Shown here: one piece after another, positions 21,986-32,376 of the stretch | How the letters are laid out: the number at the start of each line of letters is the position of its first letter | Numbering within the stretch: position 1 is the first letter of the stretch | Assembly (NCBI GenBank): GCA_038049695.1 | Contig: CP142451.1 | Location: 46,511,001 to 46,575,000 of the forward strand | DNA: 64,000 bases | From: Cinnamomum chago | Lineage: Eukaryota > Streptophyta > Magnoliopsida > Laurales > Lauraceae | Direction: 5' to 3' | Position numbers and translations under genes: made by a program | Notes under the pieces: model-generated | Told to the model about the DNA's origin: nothing | Databases searched by the model: none | The model's input: only the letters and a program-made list of their open reading frames with translations

Positions 21986-22575
21986 CCCACTGTATTCAGA
22001 TTTGAGTTCTTTTCCTCCTCAAAACCACTCTCCTTACTTCCCATTCATTTCCTGCAATAAAATGAGCTAAAAGCTCCTCCAATACCTCTAACAACACTTC
22101 TCCAAAACTCCAATAAGTATTCATTCCATCATCTTCTTCTTAACCATAATAACCACAAGAGAAAAGAGAATCCAAATCACAAGTACTCATTCAAGATATA
22201 TCCAAGAGACAACAAGGACTATAAACCAACATATTTCCAAGGCATTAAATGAGCTAGCAAAGTTCATTCAAGAGCATTTATTTCAAAAATCAGTGCAAGT
22301 CAATAAATATGAATAGAAATGACAAATCAACCACATTCTTCATGAAAACTATATGATGCTCAAATAACTTTTCCTCCACTTGCCTTATGTCTCAAATCAT
22401 GGAAATCAAGCTTGTAAGCACACTCTTCCAAGCCAAGAACAAAAGCTACACAAAACCCCCCCAATACAAACCCTAAAATGGGTCAAAACAAGAATGAAGA
22501 AGAAGATGTTTCAATAATGAAAAGGAACACTCCCAAAGGTTGGGAAAACACAATGTCAAAAGAAAAGGAGGGATT

Positions 22576-22581
22576 GCTTAC
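22576..22581 (-). promoter_or_regulatory. 5' splice site in the X LTR (probable)
   Basis: The minus strand reads CTACAA, then GTAAGC, with exon/intron border after 22582. The same ACAA/GTAAG context appears in L1 (25636), and CCAA/GTAAGT in Z1 and Z2. Conservation at a fixed distance after the TATA box supports a leader intron. The acceptor was not located. Confidence 0.5.
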
Positions 22582-22820
22582 TTGTAGGTTCTCCAAAAAG
22601 GCAAGACCAGCTCAATGAGGACCATGGGATGGAAGGTTTTCTCGACAAATGGTATCGAAAGAGAGTTTTAGAGGAGAGGAAGGAGAAGATGACCTCCATT
22701 TAGCTATTGGTGCAAGATTGATAGAGGCATTGGAGATGGGAGAGCAAGAAGAAGGAGAAGAGAAAGAAAACCCTAGGTGGCCTTCACTTTTGAGCTGGAA
22801 AAGGAGAAAGGGAAAGGGTT

Positions 22821-22831
22821 CTCTTTTTATT
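22821..22831 (-). promoter_or_regulatory. TATA-like box of the X LTR
   Basis: The minus strand reads CAATAAAAAGAG at the place where the related LTRs have TATAAG, about 240 bases before the splice site. It is a weaker variant of the box. Confidence 0.45.
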
Positions 22832-23339
22832 GAAAATGGAGTTGGGTCCCACCACCTAACAAACTCGTTGGGCTGAAATCATGATTTTTGGGACCTCGGT
22901 TGAAATTGACAAAGAAGGGAGAAACGATCGTCGAAATATCTAGTTTTCCAAAAAGTATATGTTTCGCAGGTTTCGGGGATATCAAATTTTGGGTATAGAT
23001 TTAGTGTAAAATGACTGTTTTACCCTCAATGCTTGGAAAGATTGGGTTTCAGGGTCTCGAACAGGCACGAGATCAACATAAAAATTGTAGGGATTAATGA
23101 GATAAATAAAACAGGATAAAAACAATAAATGCAAGAATCTCAGATAATCCCCCAAGTAAACGCAACGTCATAAAAGGAACCCCCAAATGGTCCCACTAAC
23201 CATAAAAGCACTCAAAATTCCCCAAAACTATATCAAATGCTATTATATTCCCAACTTAACCAAAACACACTAAACACGCTTAGAACTAAAATACGACTTA
23301 ATTAATGCTGATCGAGGTCACTCGGGACAGGGTCTTACA

Positions 23340-23352
23340 TCCTTCACCCCTT
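23340..23352 (-). other. polypurine tract of X
   Basis: The minus strand reads AAGGGGTGAAGGA directly next to the LTR start TGTAAG. This purine run primes plus-strand DNA synthesis. W has the same tract (53785-53797). Confidence 0.85.
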
Positions 23353-24870
23353 AGGGCATTTGGTCCACCAAATGAAACATACAACTCACCTCTGGTAGTA
23401 GATGTGGATGCTTCTTCGACACTTGATCTCGTAGTTCCCAAGTTGCTTCTTCCGGCCCATGATTCTCCCAAAATACTTTCACCCATTGAATAGTCCGTGT
23501 ACTCAACTCTTGTTCTTTCGTATCAATGATCTGAACGGGCTTCTTAACATATGTTGCATCCTCTCGGATTTCCAAAGGTTCATGTTGGAGTACATGCAAA
23601 GGGTTGGGGATGTACTTCTTCAACATAGATATATGGAAGACGTTGTGTACGCCGGATAGTTCGAGTGGTAAGGCTAATCTATAAGCCACATCACCAATCT
23701 TGCTCACAATGTCGTACGGTCCAATGTATCTTTGTGATAGCTTGCCTTTCTACCCAAATCTCAATGTTCCTCTCGTAGGTGACACTTTCAAGAAAACCTT
23801 GTCTCCTTCTTTGAACTGTAAATCCCTTTTGTGAGTCTGCAAAACTTTTCTATCTACTCCGGGCTACTTTCAGACGTTCTTGTATTAGCTTGACTTTATC
23901 ACTAGTCTCACTCACTATGGTTGGTCCATGGAAACTGCGAATTCCGACCTCTTCCCAACATACAGGTGTTCACCTTCTGCTATACAAAGCCCCAAAAGGT
24001 GCCATTCCAATGCTCGAGTGGTAGCTGTTGTTGTAAGCAAACTCACACAATGGCAATGTCTCATCCCATTGAGTCTTGAAGTCTAACACACTAGCATGGA
24101 GAATATCTTCAAGAGTCTGAATTGTCCTCTCTGACTAGCCATCTGTTTGAAGGTGATAAGCCGTGCTGAACCGTAGCTTCGTACCCATAGACTCATGCAG
24201 TGTCTTCCAGAACCTCGAGAGGAATCTGTTGTCTCTATTAGATGTAATAGAAATTGGCTGTCCATGTCGACTGACAATCTCATTGACAAACAACTCTGCC
24301 AAAGGCAGCATGTGCATCTTCTTTCATGTCCTCATAGGAATGAAATGAGCTGACTTGGTGAGACGATCCATAATGACCCATATCGCATCGTTGCCTCTGA
24401 TGGTCCTCGATAATCCGAAATAAGGTCCAGGGTAATGTGCTCTCATTTCCATTCCGGGATCTCTAACGGTTGTAACAACCCTAGAGGCTTCTGATGTTCT
24501 GCCTTTATCAACCGACAAGTCACACAACGGGAGACAAATGCTGCAATCTCTTTCATCATGTTGTTCCACCAAAATCTGCCCTTTAAATTCTGATACATCT
24601 TCGTACTGCCTTTATGCATAGAGTATTTCGTACTGTGAGCCTCGGTTATGATGTCATTTCTCAAATCTTCAATGTTAGGCACACACAGACGATCACGGTA
24701 GTACGAGACTGCATCAACAATACGAAAGTCAGGATGTTCTGCTATATGCTCTGAAATCTTGGCCAGCTCTAGATCTTACAACTGACTATCTTTGATCTTC
24801 TAAATGAAGGAAGGCTCTGTCAATGACATGTTCGCTAACAATACACCCTTCCTTAGTGGCAGTAGGTCTA
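23351..24870 (-). pseudogene. X integrase with chromodomain-like tail (left part)
   Basis: Integrase of chromovirus X in at least three frames. The zinc-binding region at about 24682-24443 has EAHSTKYSMHKGSTKMYQNL and CVTCRLIKAEHQKPLG. The core has an Asp in VIMDRLTKSAHF context and ITSNRDNRFLSRFWKTLHES; the expected SDRD is SNRD, so the second catalytic Asp is lost if the frame is right. Tail at 23707-23351: VFHISMLKKYIPNPLHVL, then VKVFWENHGPEEATWELRDQ, the chromodomain-like end of chromoviruses. The right part of the protein region was separated by the L1 insertion. Confidence 0.85.
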
Positions 24871-24875
24871 TACAC
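24871..24875. repeat. target site duplication of L1, left (TACAC)
   Basis: TACAC at 24871-24875 is repeated at 35460-35464, directly flanking the TG...CA ends of L1. Removing L1 and one copy rejoins the X pol region. Confidence 0.95.
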
Positions 24876-25380
24876 TGTAAGACCCCGTCCAGAGTGACCT
24901 CGATTAGCATTTATTAAGTCGTGTGTTAGTCTCAAGAGTGATTAGTAGTATTTGACTAAGTGGGTTTGGAATAGCTTTTGATATAGTTTTGGGGAATTTT
25001 GATTGCCTAGTAATTAGTGGGGCCCTTTGGGGGTTCCTTTTTATGACTTTGCATGTGCTTGGAGATTTATCGGAGATTCTTGCATTCATTGTTTTTATCC
25101 CGTTTTATTTGCATTGTTAATCCCTACAACTTTTATGTTGGTCCCGTACCCGTCCGAGATTCCGAAACATGATTTCCTAGCCTTGAGGCAAAACAATCTT
25201 TTCACACTAAATCTGTACCCAAAACTTGATATCCCCGAAACCCACAAAACATATACTTTTTGGAAACTAGATATTTCGACGATCACTTTTCTCTTCTTCG
25301 TCGAATTCATTAGAAGTCCCGAAAGTCATGATTTCAACCCAATTAGATTATTAGTGGTGGAGCCCACTCCCCACTTGCTT

Positions 25381-25386
25381 TATAAG
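25381..25386 (+). promoter_or_regulatory. TATA box of L1
   Basis: TATAAG preceded by CCCACTTGCTT, about 500 bases from the LTR start. Z1 (26535) and Z2 (30704) have the box in a like context. Confidence 0.55.
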
Positions 25387-25635
25387 GAGATCCATCTTCC
25401 TCATCTCCCTTTTTGCTAGCAAACTACAATCTCTCAAACTAGGGTTTTCCCCTTTTCTCTCTTCTTCTTGTTGCTTTTCCATCCTCAATCCACCGCCAAA
25501 CTTGTACCAATAGGGGATTTGAGGCCATCATTTTCTTCATCTCTTTGAGAGCTTTCTCTTAATAGCTTTTGTGGAGAAAACCTCTCATTCCAAGATCTTC
25601 ATTGAGCTTACTCTTGCCATTAGAGGACCCTACAA

Positions 25636-25641
25636 GTAAGC
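25636..25641 (+). promoter_or_regulatory. 5' splice site in L1 (probable)
   Basis: CTACAA followed by GTAAGC, about 250 bases after the TATA box. It matches the consensus AG/GTAAG only partly (A before GT), but is conserved among the LTRs. Confidence 0.5.
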
Positions 25642-26020
25642 AACCTTCCCCATCTCTTAGATTTGTGTTTCCTTGATCTTGAAGAGGTTCCATTCTCATT
25701 ATTATAAGGTTTCCCTTTCTATTTCTTGTTTTGACCCATTTTAGGGTTTGTCTTTGGGGATTTTTTCTATAGCTTGGATCTTTTGCTTGGTAGAGTACAG
25801 GAGTTTGATTTCTTGATTTGAAGACCCAAGGCAAGTGGATGATTTGATTTTTATAAGCTTTCAATGATTTTGGTATTTTCCACTCATGCCTATTTATTGC
25901 ATTGATTTGAAATAAATGTCCATGATAGAGCTTTAATAGTGCATTTATGTCATAAAAATTTATTGGTGCATGGCATTAACTTCCTCTGGTTTTATCCCAA
26001 GTGGACTCTTATGTGTAATG

Positions 26021-26025
26021 GTTTC
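26021..26025. repeat. target site duplication of Z1 (GTTTC)
   Basis: GTTTC at 26021-26025 is repeated at 29911-29915 around the Z1 LTR. Confidence 0.95.
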
Positions 26026-26431
26026 TGTGAGAACCCGACCCCTAATCTCTTGGATTAGTGTTGTTTTAATTGTGGATTAGTTCTTTTAGGGGGAATTAGT
26101 ATTTGTTGGGTTGAGTTTGTGAGCTAGAATGGTTTTTCTTCTAGTTTTGGGCTTTTGAGTGCTTTGGTAGCTTGTGGGGCCCTTTGGGGGTTCCCTTTTC
26201 GGCTTGGCATTTTCTTGTGAGATTTTCCCGATTGGTTTCGTATCGTGTTTTTGGCCCGTTGCATTCATCTTGAGGAATCCTACAACTTTCATGTTGATCT
26301 CGTATCCATTTGAGAAACCAAAACCCGATTTCTTGGCCTTGAGGGCAAAACAGTCTTTTCACACCAAATCTGTACCCGAAACTCGATATTCCCAAAACCC
26401 GCGAAACATATACTTTTTGGAAACTAGATAT

Positions 26432-26462
26432 TTCGACGATCATTTCTTCCTTCTTCGTCGAA
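26432..26462. repeat. promoter-proximal inverted repeat, Z1 copy
   Basis: TTCGACGA is separated from TCGTCGAA by 15 bases, about 75 bases before the TATA box. L1 (near 25277-25305), Z2 (near 30600-30630), X, W and Z3 have the same arrangement or one arm with changes. It could bind a dimeric factor. Confidence 0.6.
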
Positions 26463-26534
26463 TCCATCCGAGGTCCCGAATTAGATGATTTCAGCCACCC
26501 AAGTTATTAAGTTGTGGGACCCCTTCTCACTTGC

Positions 26535-26540
26535 TATAAG
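26535..26540 (+). promoter_or_regulatory. TATA box of Z1
   Basis: TATAAG in CACTTGCTATAAGAGAACCC, conserved in Z2 and Z3 (minus). Transcription would start about 30 bases downstream. Confidence 0.6.
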
Positions 26541-26792
26541 AGAACCCACCTCCCTTCTTCCCCATCTTCATTTCCAGCACAAATCAGCAACTATTGAGCC
26601 TAGGGTTCCTTGTGCTCTCTTCTTCTTCTTGCTTCTTCATCTCCAAGCCACACCAATAGTTCACCAAACTCGAAATGGAGACCATCTTCTTCTTCCTCTT
26701 CACCATGGCTCCCCATTGATACCATTTTTGGAGAAATCTCCCAACCTAGAGACCTCCCTTGAGCTTGTACTTCTCATTTGAAGGTCATCCAA

Positions 26793-26798
26793 GTAAGT
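26793..26798 (+). promoter_or_regulatory. 5' splice site in Z1 (probable)
   Basis: ATCCAA followed by GTAAGT, a full match to the plant intron start. Z2 has CCAA/GTAAGT at 30965. The palindrome cluster lies about 600 bases inside the presumed intron. Confidence 0.55.
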
Positions 26799-27396
26799 GA
26801 TTCTTCCCATCTTCTAGATTTGTAATCTTCTAGCCTTAGAGAAGCTCCACCTTGATTATTGGAAAGTTTCATTGTCATTTCATTGTTTAACCCATTTTTG
26901 GGTTGTTTTGGGGGTTTTTGTAGAGATTGTGGATCTTGAGCCTATGAGGTGATTAGGAGCTTGATTTGCTTGATTTGAGTCAAAGGCAAGTGGATGAATG
27001 GATTGTTTTGCTTATTAACATGTTTTGTGATAAAAATCTTGATTTCATTGATGGTTTTGGTAATTTTAATAGTTGTTTTTGATATGATAAATATTGATTA
27101 TGAGATGTGCTTATTGATGAGTTATTCTTTCTTGTTAAGCTCTTGAAAGTGCATGCATCCTATTGTCAAGAATTTCAAATGGTTTCACATGAATGAGTTT
27201 TCTCCACTTTGAGTTTTATTGTGAATGGAATAGATGGAAAGGGGGAAAACTTGAAATGAGGAGCTCTTTAGCTCATTCTAATACCTTGGAAACATGTATT
27301 AAGTATCCTTGTATCTAGTTCTATGTGATTGATTATATGTTGGAAGGAAAGGAATGAAAAAGAGAAAAATCAGAATTCCCGGACCTGCACTGCGCC

Positions 27397-27540
27397 CAGG
27401 TCCGATCGATTGGACGTTCAGGCCAATCGATCGGACTGACTTTTAACAGTAAGCATTTTTCAGCCGATCGATCGACCGATCGATCGGACCCTGTGCAGAA
27501 ATTTTGGCCGATCGATCGGAGGACTCAGTTTGAGTCCGGT
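27397..27540. repeat. palindrome cluster C (CCGATCGATCGG), Z1
   Basis: CCGATCGATTGG at 27402-27413, CCAATCGATCGG at 27423-27434, two fused copies at 27464-27487 and CCGATCGATCGG at 27508-27519. The cluster begins with GGACCTGC and a nearby GGTCC. The first two words are compensated with each other: ATTGG in one matches CCAAT in the other, so they can pair intermolecularly or as a long hairpin. Confidence 0.9.
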
Positions 27541-28361
27541 GAATTTTGAGATTTTTAATTTTTCTTGGTTATAGGTGGGACCTTGGCTACCCTTTTTGGA
27601 CTGATTGGACTATGTGTGAGATGTCTTGAGCCGACACTCCTCAAGGTTGATTCGGTTGCATCGAAGTCCAATCAATTTCAATCTTGAACGGGATGGAACG
27701 ACGCGATATCTTCCTAATATCTAAACACAAGTCTTTTTCCTTGGTTATCGCAAATTCTATTCCTTTCGATGACTGAATAGGTCGGTCGATGTTTCCAAAT
27801 TAACGTCATGCCTAGGATGGACCGTCTATAGTCTTGATTTTTCTATTATAACATCTAGTACTACCCATGAGCTCATTTTAAGTGTTGAAAATCGTAAAAG
27901 TGCATAAGGAGCCCGGAATGTCCTCAAACTCAAGGAGTACCAAGTAATGATTAAAATCGACATACGGGACCCCTATTCACTTAAATAGATCTTGAAACTA
28001 ATATTCTACCCCGGAATTTGTTATAGTTCATTGTTTCACCTCATTTCCCAGATTGCATCATATGACTCGTTTTCCCGAAAGCATTGAAGTTACTCTAGTA
28101 ACAGTTAATTGTCCCGAAAGGTATTGCCCGATATGAAATGATAGTGTGCCCTTGAGCACCCCCGTTTTACCCGTTTATGCCCGATATGAATGTTAGTGTG
28201 CCCTTGAGCACCCCCGTTTTACCCGTTTATTTACTGTACTTGATTACTTGATATGTCTCGATTGGTTTTATCCTATGAGTCGGCATCACTAAGCTTGGAT
28301 ACCTTGCCAGTCTGATCCACTGACTTGGAAATCCCTCTCCCGTCCCGCCAGCTGCAGTTTG

Positions 28362-28430
28362 GATCCCGATACCCGGTTATTGCCGTGGTCCCGTCCCGAT
28401 ACTCGGTTCGCTACCGTGGTCCCGTTCCCG
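28362..28430. repeat. LTR 3' repeat cassette, Z1 version
   Basis: Three degenerate units around CCCGATACCCGGTTATTGCC and GTGGTCCCG. CGGTTATTGCCG and CGGTTCGCTACCG are small inverted repeats. Equivalent to the X cassette at 20911-20995. Confidence 0.7.
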
Positions 28431-28498
28431 TGTATTTATATTGTATATATGATTTACGTTGAGTCTCCTCACCTTGTGTGACTGAGACCAACGTCCCG

Positions 28499-28521
28499 CT
28501 CTTGTCACTTCGGTGATAGAG
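28499..28521 (+). ncRNA. conserved LTR hairpin, Z1 copy (TTCG loop)
   Basis: TTGTCAC / TTCG / GTGATAG: seven pairs including two G-T wobbles. Compared with X the stem has A-U changed to G-U at one position. See the X copy. Confidence 0.6.
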
Positions 28522-29915
28522 GACTTAGCTTCTTGTGATTGCCATCTTGCCAGTTCCCGATTCCTTGGACACCCGACATGGTTTATATTGCTTACTTGTT
28601 TTCAGATAAATGATTCATTGCTTTTATGAAAGTCGTTATTTAAACAAGTGCTAATATTCTCCAATGTAAATTCAGTTATTATTATATTGTTTTCTGTTCT
28701 TTGTACCCGCACATGTTTTAAATGAATGCCCGATCTGTTGAAGAACCATGCTTTTACATATATTCCATACGATCAATGATCTTGCTAGATTTATATGATT
28801 ACACGTGTTTTAAAGGAATACTCGAATTGTTAAATATCCGTGCCTTGTTTTAAAGGACATTTGGTTTGTCAGATATCTATGTTTATACCTGTTTTTAAAT
28901 GAATACCCGAATTGTTAAATACCCATGCTTTGAAATAGGTTCCAAATGACACTTGTTTTGCCAGATTCCTATGTTTATACCTATTTTACATGATACCCGA
29001 TTTGTTTAAATATCCATACTTTGGAATAGGTTTAAATGAACATTAGTCTTGTTGGATTTCTTTGGTTACACCTGTTTTAAACGATACCCGATTTATTAAA
29101 TATCCATACTTCTACATAAGTTTCAAATGAACGTTGTTTTGCCATACCGCTATATTTATACATGTTTTAGACGAACACCCCATTGTCAAATATCTATGAT
29201 TATAGATGATGTAAATGAACACGTGTTTTATTAGATCTTCATGTTTTACCCATACTTGAAATGAATACAAGTTTTCCCTGAGATTCCCGACTTTGCACCC
29301 GTTTAATTATATGCAGCACTTGATTGATTAGCATGATTTATTATATGTTTTATTCTTTAGTATATTTGTGTTCTTTTCATCCACCTGCCAGACCGTCGTG
29401 TCTGACCCACTACTTTTGGTACTCAGGTTCAGATTTCTTGCCTCGAGTTGAGTGTCTTGTTGGCTTTGGAGACATGCCTTGCAGGTTGTTTTGTCGGCTA
29501 TGTCATGTAGACATTGAGCTTGACATCGGAGCTACGTCACATTTGGGTAGTGGTTTATAGCTTCTTGTGGTATGGCTTTTGTTAGCCTTTTCTTGGGATT
29601 CTTAATTAATGTACATTGATAATTGTAACTTGAACATATTTGGGAATGTAATATCCGGTTACCGTCAGCTCTGTAATTTATTGTGATGGTTACTCCAGTC
29701 TGATATGATTCTTGATATAATAGCTATGGGCTAGAGGTTGAGTGCGACGTGGAATCCGATGGCCACGGACTTCGGGTCGCAACGCCGCAAATGCTTCCGC
29801 AAAATATTCAGAATGTGTTGTCTTCACACACGCGGATCTTGGGAGAAGTAAAATACATTTATGCTTAATCCCATCTCCCGCCCCCGAGGTTTCGGTTCGG
29901 GGGCGTGACAGTTTC

Positions 29916-30186
29916 CTTCTTTCTTTCCTTGTATTGGATGTGATGTTGATGGAGGAGAATGGGATGAATATTGTGTGAGATTTGATGTTGTTTTGGATGA
30001 GGTTTGGGACTCCTCATTGGATGTATAAAAGAGGCTAGAAAGAGGTTGTAGAAGGAGGAGATAGAGAGGAGCTGAACTGTCCCGGAATCATTTTTGGACA
30101 GTTCGCTCGAGCGAAGTGTCTAGAAAAGGGTTCAGAGCATTCCAGTAGGTAGTTCGCTCGAGCGGACCCCTTGGTCGCTTGAGGGA
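29916..30186 (+). other. L1 segment between Z1 and Z2, with half of palindrome cluster E
   Basis: The part of L1 between the two nested solo LTRs. From 30102 it holds the first half of the TTCGCTCGAGCGAA cluster. No coding content. Confidence 0.85.
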
Positions 30187-30187
30187 A
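30102..30187. repeat. palindrome cluster E, first half (TTCGCTCGAGCGAA), L1
   Basis: TTCGCTCGAGCGAA at 30102-30115 (perfect), TTCGCTCGAGCGG at 30153-30165, and degenerate GGTCGCTTGAGGGAA at 30173-30187. The cluster is split by Z2 at 30192 and continues at 33776. Confidence 0.9.
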
Positions 30188-30191
30188 CATC
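30187..30191. repeat. target site duplication of Z2 (ACATC)
   Basis: ACATC at 30187-30191 is repeated at 33745-33749 around the Z2 LTR. Confidence 0.95.
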
Positions 30192-30703
30192 TGTGAGAAC
30201 CCGACCCCTAATCTCTTGGATTAGTGTTGTTTTATCTATGGATTAGTTTCTTTTAGAGGGATTAGTATTTGTTGGGTTGAGTTTGTGAGCTAGAATGGTT
30301 TTTCTTCTAGTTTTGGGCTTTTGAGTGCTTTGGTAGCTTGTGGGGTCCTTTGGGGGTTCCCTTTTCGGCTTTGCATTTACTTGTGAGATTTTCCCGATTT
30401 GTTTCGTATTGTGTTTTTGGCCCGTTGCATTCATCTTGAGGAATCCTACAACTTTCATGTTGATCCCGTATCCATTTGAGAACCCGAAACCCGATTTCTT
30501 GGCCTTGAGGGCAAAACAGTCTTTTCACACCAAATCTGTACCCGAGACTCGATACTCTCGAAACCCGCGAAACATATACTTTTTGGAAACTAGAAATTTT
30601 GACGATCATTTCTTCCTTCTTCGTCGAATTCATCCGAGGTCCCGAATTAGATGATTTCAGCCAAACTAGTTCTTTAAGTTGTGGGACCCAAACCTCACTT
30701 GCT

Positions 30704-30709
30704 TATAAG
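30704..30709 (+). promoter_or_regulatory. TATA box of Z2
   Basis: TATAAG in CTCACTTGCTTATAAGAGG; same place as in Z1. Confidence 0.6.
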
Positions 30710-30964
30710 AGGAACCCATCCCCTTTCATTCCATTCCATTCCTCATTTTCCAGCACAAACCAGCAGCCTAGGGTTTTCCCTTGTGCTTCTCTTCTTCTTC
30801 TTGCTTCTCCATCTCCAAGCCACACCAATAGTTCATCAATCAAGAAATGGAGACCACCTTCTTCTTCCTCATCTTGCAAGCTTTCCATTGATACCATTTG
30901 TGAAGAGAACCCTCCATCACAAGACTTCCTTTGACCTTACCTTGTCCATTAGAGGACCTTCCAA

Positions 30965-30970
30965 GTAAGT
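30965..30970 (+). promoter_or_regulatory. 5' splice site in Z2 (probable)
   Basis: TTCCAA followed by GTAAGT, the counterpart of 26793 in Z1. Confidence 0.55.
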
Positions 30971-31602
30971 GTTCTTCTTCATCTTCTAGAATTGTAATCT
31001 TCTAGCCTTACAGAAGCTCCACCTTGATTATTGAGAGGTTTCCTTGTCATTTCATTGTTTAACCCATTTTAGGGTTTGTTTTGGGGGTTTTTGTAGAGAT
31101 TGTGGATCTTGAGCTTGAGAGGTGATTAGGAGCTTGATTTGCTCGATTAGAGTCAAAGGCAAGTGGATGAATGGATGGTTTGAATGTTATTAAGTTTTAT
31201 GAAAAAATCCAAAGTTTTATTACTTGTTCTTGATCATTGGATGCATGTTTGCACATATGCTTCTTGTCACATTTCTATTGATTTCGAAATGCATATGAAT
31301 GGGTTTTTTTTCTCTCTTGTTAAATCTCTTGGAACTCTTGGGAATGTATGCATTTTATTTTGTCAAGTTTGTTCATATGGTTTTATAAGGAATGAGGTTG
31401 GATTGGCTATTCATGGTTATGTTATAAGTTACATTGACTTGAATTGATACTCATTTAAAGAGGTGTTTGAATTTAATTGTTCATTGGAGTTCTAATGAGG
31501 ATTTGAAGTGATTATGGAAGAGAAATGCTAGTGGTTTAAGTGTTGGAAAGGAAAGGAAAAAGGAAGGAAAAATCAGTGTCCCGGACCTGCTGCACGCCCA
31601 GG

Positions 31603-31720
31603 TCCGATCGATCAGACCTACAGGCCGATCGATCGACCTGTCTTTTAACTATAAGGCTTTTTGGGCCGATCGATCGGACCCTGTGCATTTCTGGTACAGA
31701 AATTTCGACCGATCGATCGG
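31603..31720. repeat. palindrome cluster D (CCGATCGATCGG), Z2
   Basis: CCGATCGATCAG at 31604, CCGATCGATCG at 31625, CCGATCGATCGG at 31666 and at 31709. Spacers and order match cluster C of Z1, with the word itself kept better than its surroundings. Confidence 0.9.
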
Positions 31721-32117
31721 ACCGAAACTCGAGGAGTACCAAGTAAATTATTATAATCGACATACGGGACCCCTATTCACTTAAATAGATCTTGAAATTA
31801 ATATTTTTCTTGAAATTGTTATAGTTCATTGTTTCACCTCATTTCCCGAGATTTGCATTACATGACTTGTTTTCCCGAAAGCATTGAAGTTACTCTGGAA
31901 ACAGTTATTGTCCCGAAGTGCATTGCACCACATGATATGTCAGTGTGCCCTTGAGCACCCCCGTCTTGCCCGTTTGATTATGTATTTGTACTTGGTTTAC
32001 TTGCATGTGTCTCGATTGTATTTGACCTATGAGTCGGCACCACTAAGCTTGGATTACCCTGTTGGTCTGATCCACCGACTTGGAGATCCCCCTCTTGTCC
32101 CGCCAACTGCAGCTTGG

Positions 32118-32206
32118 ATCCCGCTACCCAGTTATTATCGTGGTCTTGTCCCGATACCGCAGATTGCTACTGTGGTCCCCGATGCCCGGCTCGCTACCGT
32201 GGTCAT
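32118..32206. repeat. LTR 3' repeat cassette, Z2 version
   Basis: Three degenerate units ending in TCGTGGTC, CTGTGGTC and CCGTGGTC. Counterpart of the Z1 and X cassettes. Confidence 0.7.
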
Positions 32207-32354
32207 GTATAGTATATGTATATGCATTCATGAGATCCATTGTTTCTCCTCACCTCGAGTGACTGAGATCAGTGCCTAGTATACGTATATGTATTTATAT
32301 GAGATCCCCTGTTTCTCCTCACCTCGAGTGACTGAGATCAGGGCCTAGTTGTTG

Positions 32355-32376
32355 CTCTATCGCTTTAGTGATAGAG
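32355..32376 (+). ncRNA. conserved LTR hairpin, Z2 copy (TTTA loop)
   Basis: CTCTATCGC / TTTA / GTGATAGAG: nine pairs with one G-T wobble where X has A-T. Stem kept although the loop differs. Confidence 0.65.

Larger units (their letters stand above)
20057..23339 (-). mobile_element. 3' LTR of X (3283 bp)
   Basis: The minus strand starts TGTAAGACCCTGTCC at 23339 and ends GGGGGCGTGACA at 20057. A polypurine tract stands directly outside the start. The last 35 bases are nearly the same as the end of the W LTR (58667-58701). Inside: TATA-like box (22824-22831), 5' splice site (22581), palindrome cluster B (21590-21985), a repeat cassette (20911-20995) and a hairpin (20809-20830). Confidence 0.9.
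26026..29910 (+). mobile_element. Z1: solo LTR, family Z (3885 bp)
   Basis: Starts TGTGAGAACCCGACCCC, ends GGTTCGGGGGCGTGACA, with 5-base target duplication GTTTC. There is no internal region. It is inserted in L1 about 1.15 kb from the L1 start. Contents in order: inverted repeat before the promoter (26432-26462), TATA (26535), 5' splice site (26793), palindrome cluster C (27402-27519), repeat cassette (28362-28430), hairpin (28499-28521). The segment from 28730 to 29250 holds several diverged repeats of a unit around GTTTTAAATGAATACCCGAATTGTTAAATA. Confidence 0.95.

Noticed and set aside
22649..22876. Glu/Arg-rich plus frame in the X LTR
   Set aside because: It lies antisense to the TATA box and first exon of the LTR; the bias comes from a purine-rich strand.
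26174..26488. 104-codon plus frame, similar to 30340-30654
   Set aside because: Both are the promoter-upstream part of family Z LTRs and similar because the LTRs are. Antisense frames of the same length exist.
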